Assembly: GCA_947568605.1 (NCBI GenBank)
Contig: CANOPV010000055.1
Coordinates: forward strand, 1-6,284
Length of the DNA: 6,284 bases
Direction of reading: 5' to 3'
DNA from: an uncultured Clostridium sp.
GTDB taxonomy: Bacteria; Bacillota; Clostridia; TANB77; CAG-508
Shown: in pieces, positions 5,083-6,284 of the stretch
Numbering within the stretch: the stretch's first letter is position 1
Layout: the number at the start of each line of letters is the position of its first letter
The notes under the pieces: model-generated
Databases searched by the model: none
Seen by the model: the letters and a program-made list of their open reading frames with translations, nothing else
Told to the model about the DNA's origin: nothing
Translations under genes and position numbers: made by a program

Positions 5083-6284
5083 TTATTTTTCAAACTTTGT
5101 AAAATACACACTGCCATATCCATAAAAAACTCTATAATATTTATTTATAAAAAATGGTTTATTAATTGTTTTTAATTGATATGTTGGTTCTAATATTATA
5201 TTTCCATTTATGTCTATAACTCCCCATTTTCCGTCTTTTTTTATGCCTGCAAATTTGTATTCGTTAAATTCTGTAACTTCATCATAAATACAATTAATGA
5301 TAATTTCTTCATTTTTATTTTTAAATCCCCATTTTCCATTTGATTGTACTGAAAATAATGTATTATTTTTATAAATATCTGTATTTTTTAATTCAATTCC
5401 ATTAAAGTCAAAATAACTTGTCTTATCTTGATAATTTACTTCTATATAATTATCTCTTTCATTTATTATTGCATCTTTAAATGTTCCTAATTTTTTTAAT
5501 TCTTTTGAAAAAATTTCAGTTATATTATTAGTTACATCTTTTACTTGTATTACATTACTTTCACCTATTTTATTAATTACATCATATTTGAAGTCTATTA
5601 CTTTTTCTCCTTTTGAATTAATTATTCCAAGTTCTTTATTATAGGCAATAAAATAATCTTTAAATAAATATTCTAAATATGAGTATTGTGGTTGTATTAG
5701 TGTTTCTTTTTCTTTATTTAAAACTCCATATAAAGAATTTTCATCCATAATAACATAGAATTTGCCATCTTCTATTTGTGATATACTTTTATAATTTTGA
5801 TTTTCAATTTCTTGTCCATCTATATTAAAATATTTTTCTTCATTTCCCTTTTTTGTATAAATGTATATTCCATTTATAGATAATTCATCATATTCTACTT
5901 GTAAAATTTCTTTTCCTTGTAAGTTTAATATACCTAATTTTGCATTTTGTTTTGCAATTATTATATTATTATCTTGATTATATTCTAATTCTTTATAATT
6001 AAAATCAATTATTATTTCTTTATTTTTTATTAGTCCTATTTTTGTTTTATCTTGAACTATTAAATATACATTTTTTTCATCATTAATATCTATTATTCTA
6101 TTTATTGATGTGTATTGTGGTTTTAACAAAATTTTACCTTTATTATTTATATATCCATATTTATAAGCGGAATCTACATTTTTTCCTACAATATATCCTG
6201 CTAGTTTATATTTGTTTTGTTCATCATAGTAATTGTCTGCAATTATTGTGTTATATTCTGGTTTAATAATTTGTGCTCCTTTTA
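5083..6284 (-). CDS. WG-repeat-containing protein, C-terminal part (start beyond the right edge)
   Basis: The frame is open from the stop at 5083-5085 to the window edge, giving 399 visible codons. An in-frame TTG at 6129 is not the start: the 51 codons upstream continue the same repeat pattern (KGAQIIKPEY, then KYGYINNKGKI). The visible part is almost entirely WG/KWG-type beta repeats of roughly 35-55 residues. Nine fairly clear units follow the partial first one: GYINNKGKILLKPQY, IGLIKNKEIIIDFNY, LGILNLQGKEILQVEY, KYFNIDGQEIENQNY, YGVLNKEKETLIQPQY, LGIINSKGEKVIDFKY, a weak YFDFNGIEL unit, KWGFKNKNEEIIINCIY and KWGVIDINGNIILEPTY. Only the last two keep the canonical W-G pair. Clostridial WG proteins are often surface or membrane-anchored through an N-terminal segment, which is not visible here; no membrane helix is seen in this part. 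Function is unknown; WG repeats are thought to form a propeller-like or solenoid binding surface. It ends in a tyrosine-rich tail (KYYRVFYGYGSVYF). Confidence 0.88.
   Translation of the reverse strand, partial: KGAQIIKPEYNTIIADNYYDEQNKYKLAGYIVGKNVDSAYKYGYINNKGKILLKPQYTSINRIIDINDEKNVYLIVQDKTKIGLIKNKEIIIDFNYKELEYNQDNNIIIAKQNAKLGILNLQGKEILQVEYDELSINGIYIYTKKGNEEKYFNIDGQEIENQNYKSISQIEDGKFYVIMDENSLYGVLNKEKETLIQPQYSYLEYLFKDYFIAYNKELGIINSKGEKVIDFKYDVINKIGESNVIQVKDVTNNITEIFSKELKKLGTFKDAIINERDNYIEVNYQDKTSYFDFNGIELKNTDIYKNNTLFSVQSNGKWGFKNKNEEIIINCIYDEVTEFNEYKFAGIKKDGKWGVIDINGNIILEPTYQLKTINKPFFINKYYRVFYGYGSVYFTKFEK

Noticed and set aside
6127..6129. TTG as the start of the WG-repeat protein
   Set aside because: It lies within a repeat unit, and the frame stays open with matching repeat sequence to the window edge.

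Overview
This window is chromosomal DNA from a very AT-rich, endospore-forming member of the Firmicutes (class Clostridia). Three things point there: a full-length Spo0A, strong Shine-Dalgarno sites of the AGGAGG/AAAGGA type, and intergenic palindromic repeats of a kind I associate with gut Clostridia. Species cannot be read from the sequence. All five recognisable genes are on the minus strand, so transcription runs from high to low coordinates: WG-repeat protein, PLP-dependent methionine gamma-lyase-like enzyme, HI0933/YhiN-type flavoprotein, YigZ/IMPACT protein, spo0A.

Layout from the left. Bases 1-243 hold no gene; a hairpin terminator for spo0A lies at 116-157. spo0A (244-1071) has a GTG start, an AGGAGG ribosome site and its own clear sigma-A-type promoter (1119-1147), with a 15-base palindrome just downstream. 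yigZ (1251-1892) follows. The 305-base gap 1893-2197 is packed with repeats: one or two units of a short GTA-G-rich family and a 148-base composite of two back-to-back units bounded by AGAACC/GGTTCT ends. The flavoprotein gene (2198-3470) has a good ATG and ribosome site but carries one extra base in the codons of its FAD-binding motif, so the protein is frameshifted as the sequence stands. The gap 3471-3689 holds another GTA-G-rich repeat and a 104-base MITE-like element with 31/32-base inverted ends. The PLP enzyme (3690-4937) is intact. The gap 4938-5082 contains an A/T-only inverted repeat. From 5083 to the right edge is the C-terminal part of a WG-repeat protein whose start lies outside the window.

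The genes do not form an obvious pathway. They look like housekeeping or accessory genes lying head to tail, separated by repeat-filled gaps; spo0A is the one with a clear promoter of its own. I see no defence system, CRISPR array, tRNA or rRNA. The points most worth a second look are the frameshift, the MITE-like element, the composite repeat, and the palindrome at the spo0A start of transcription.
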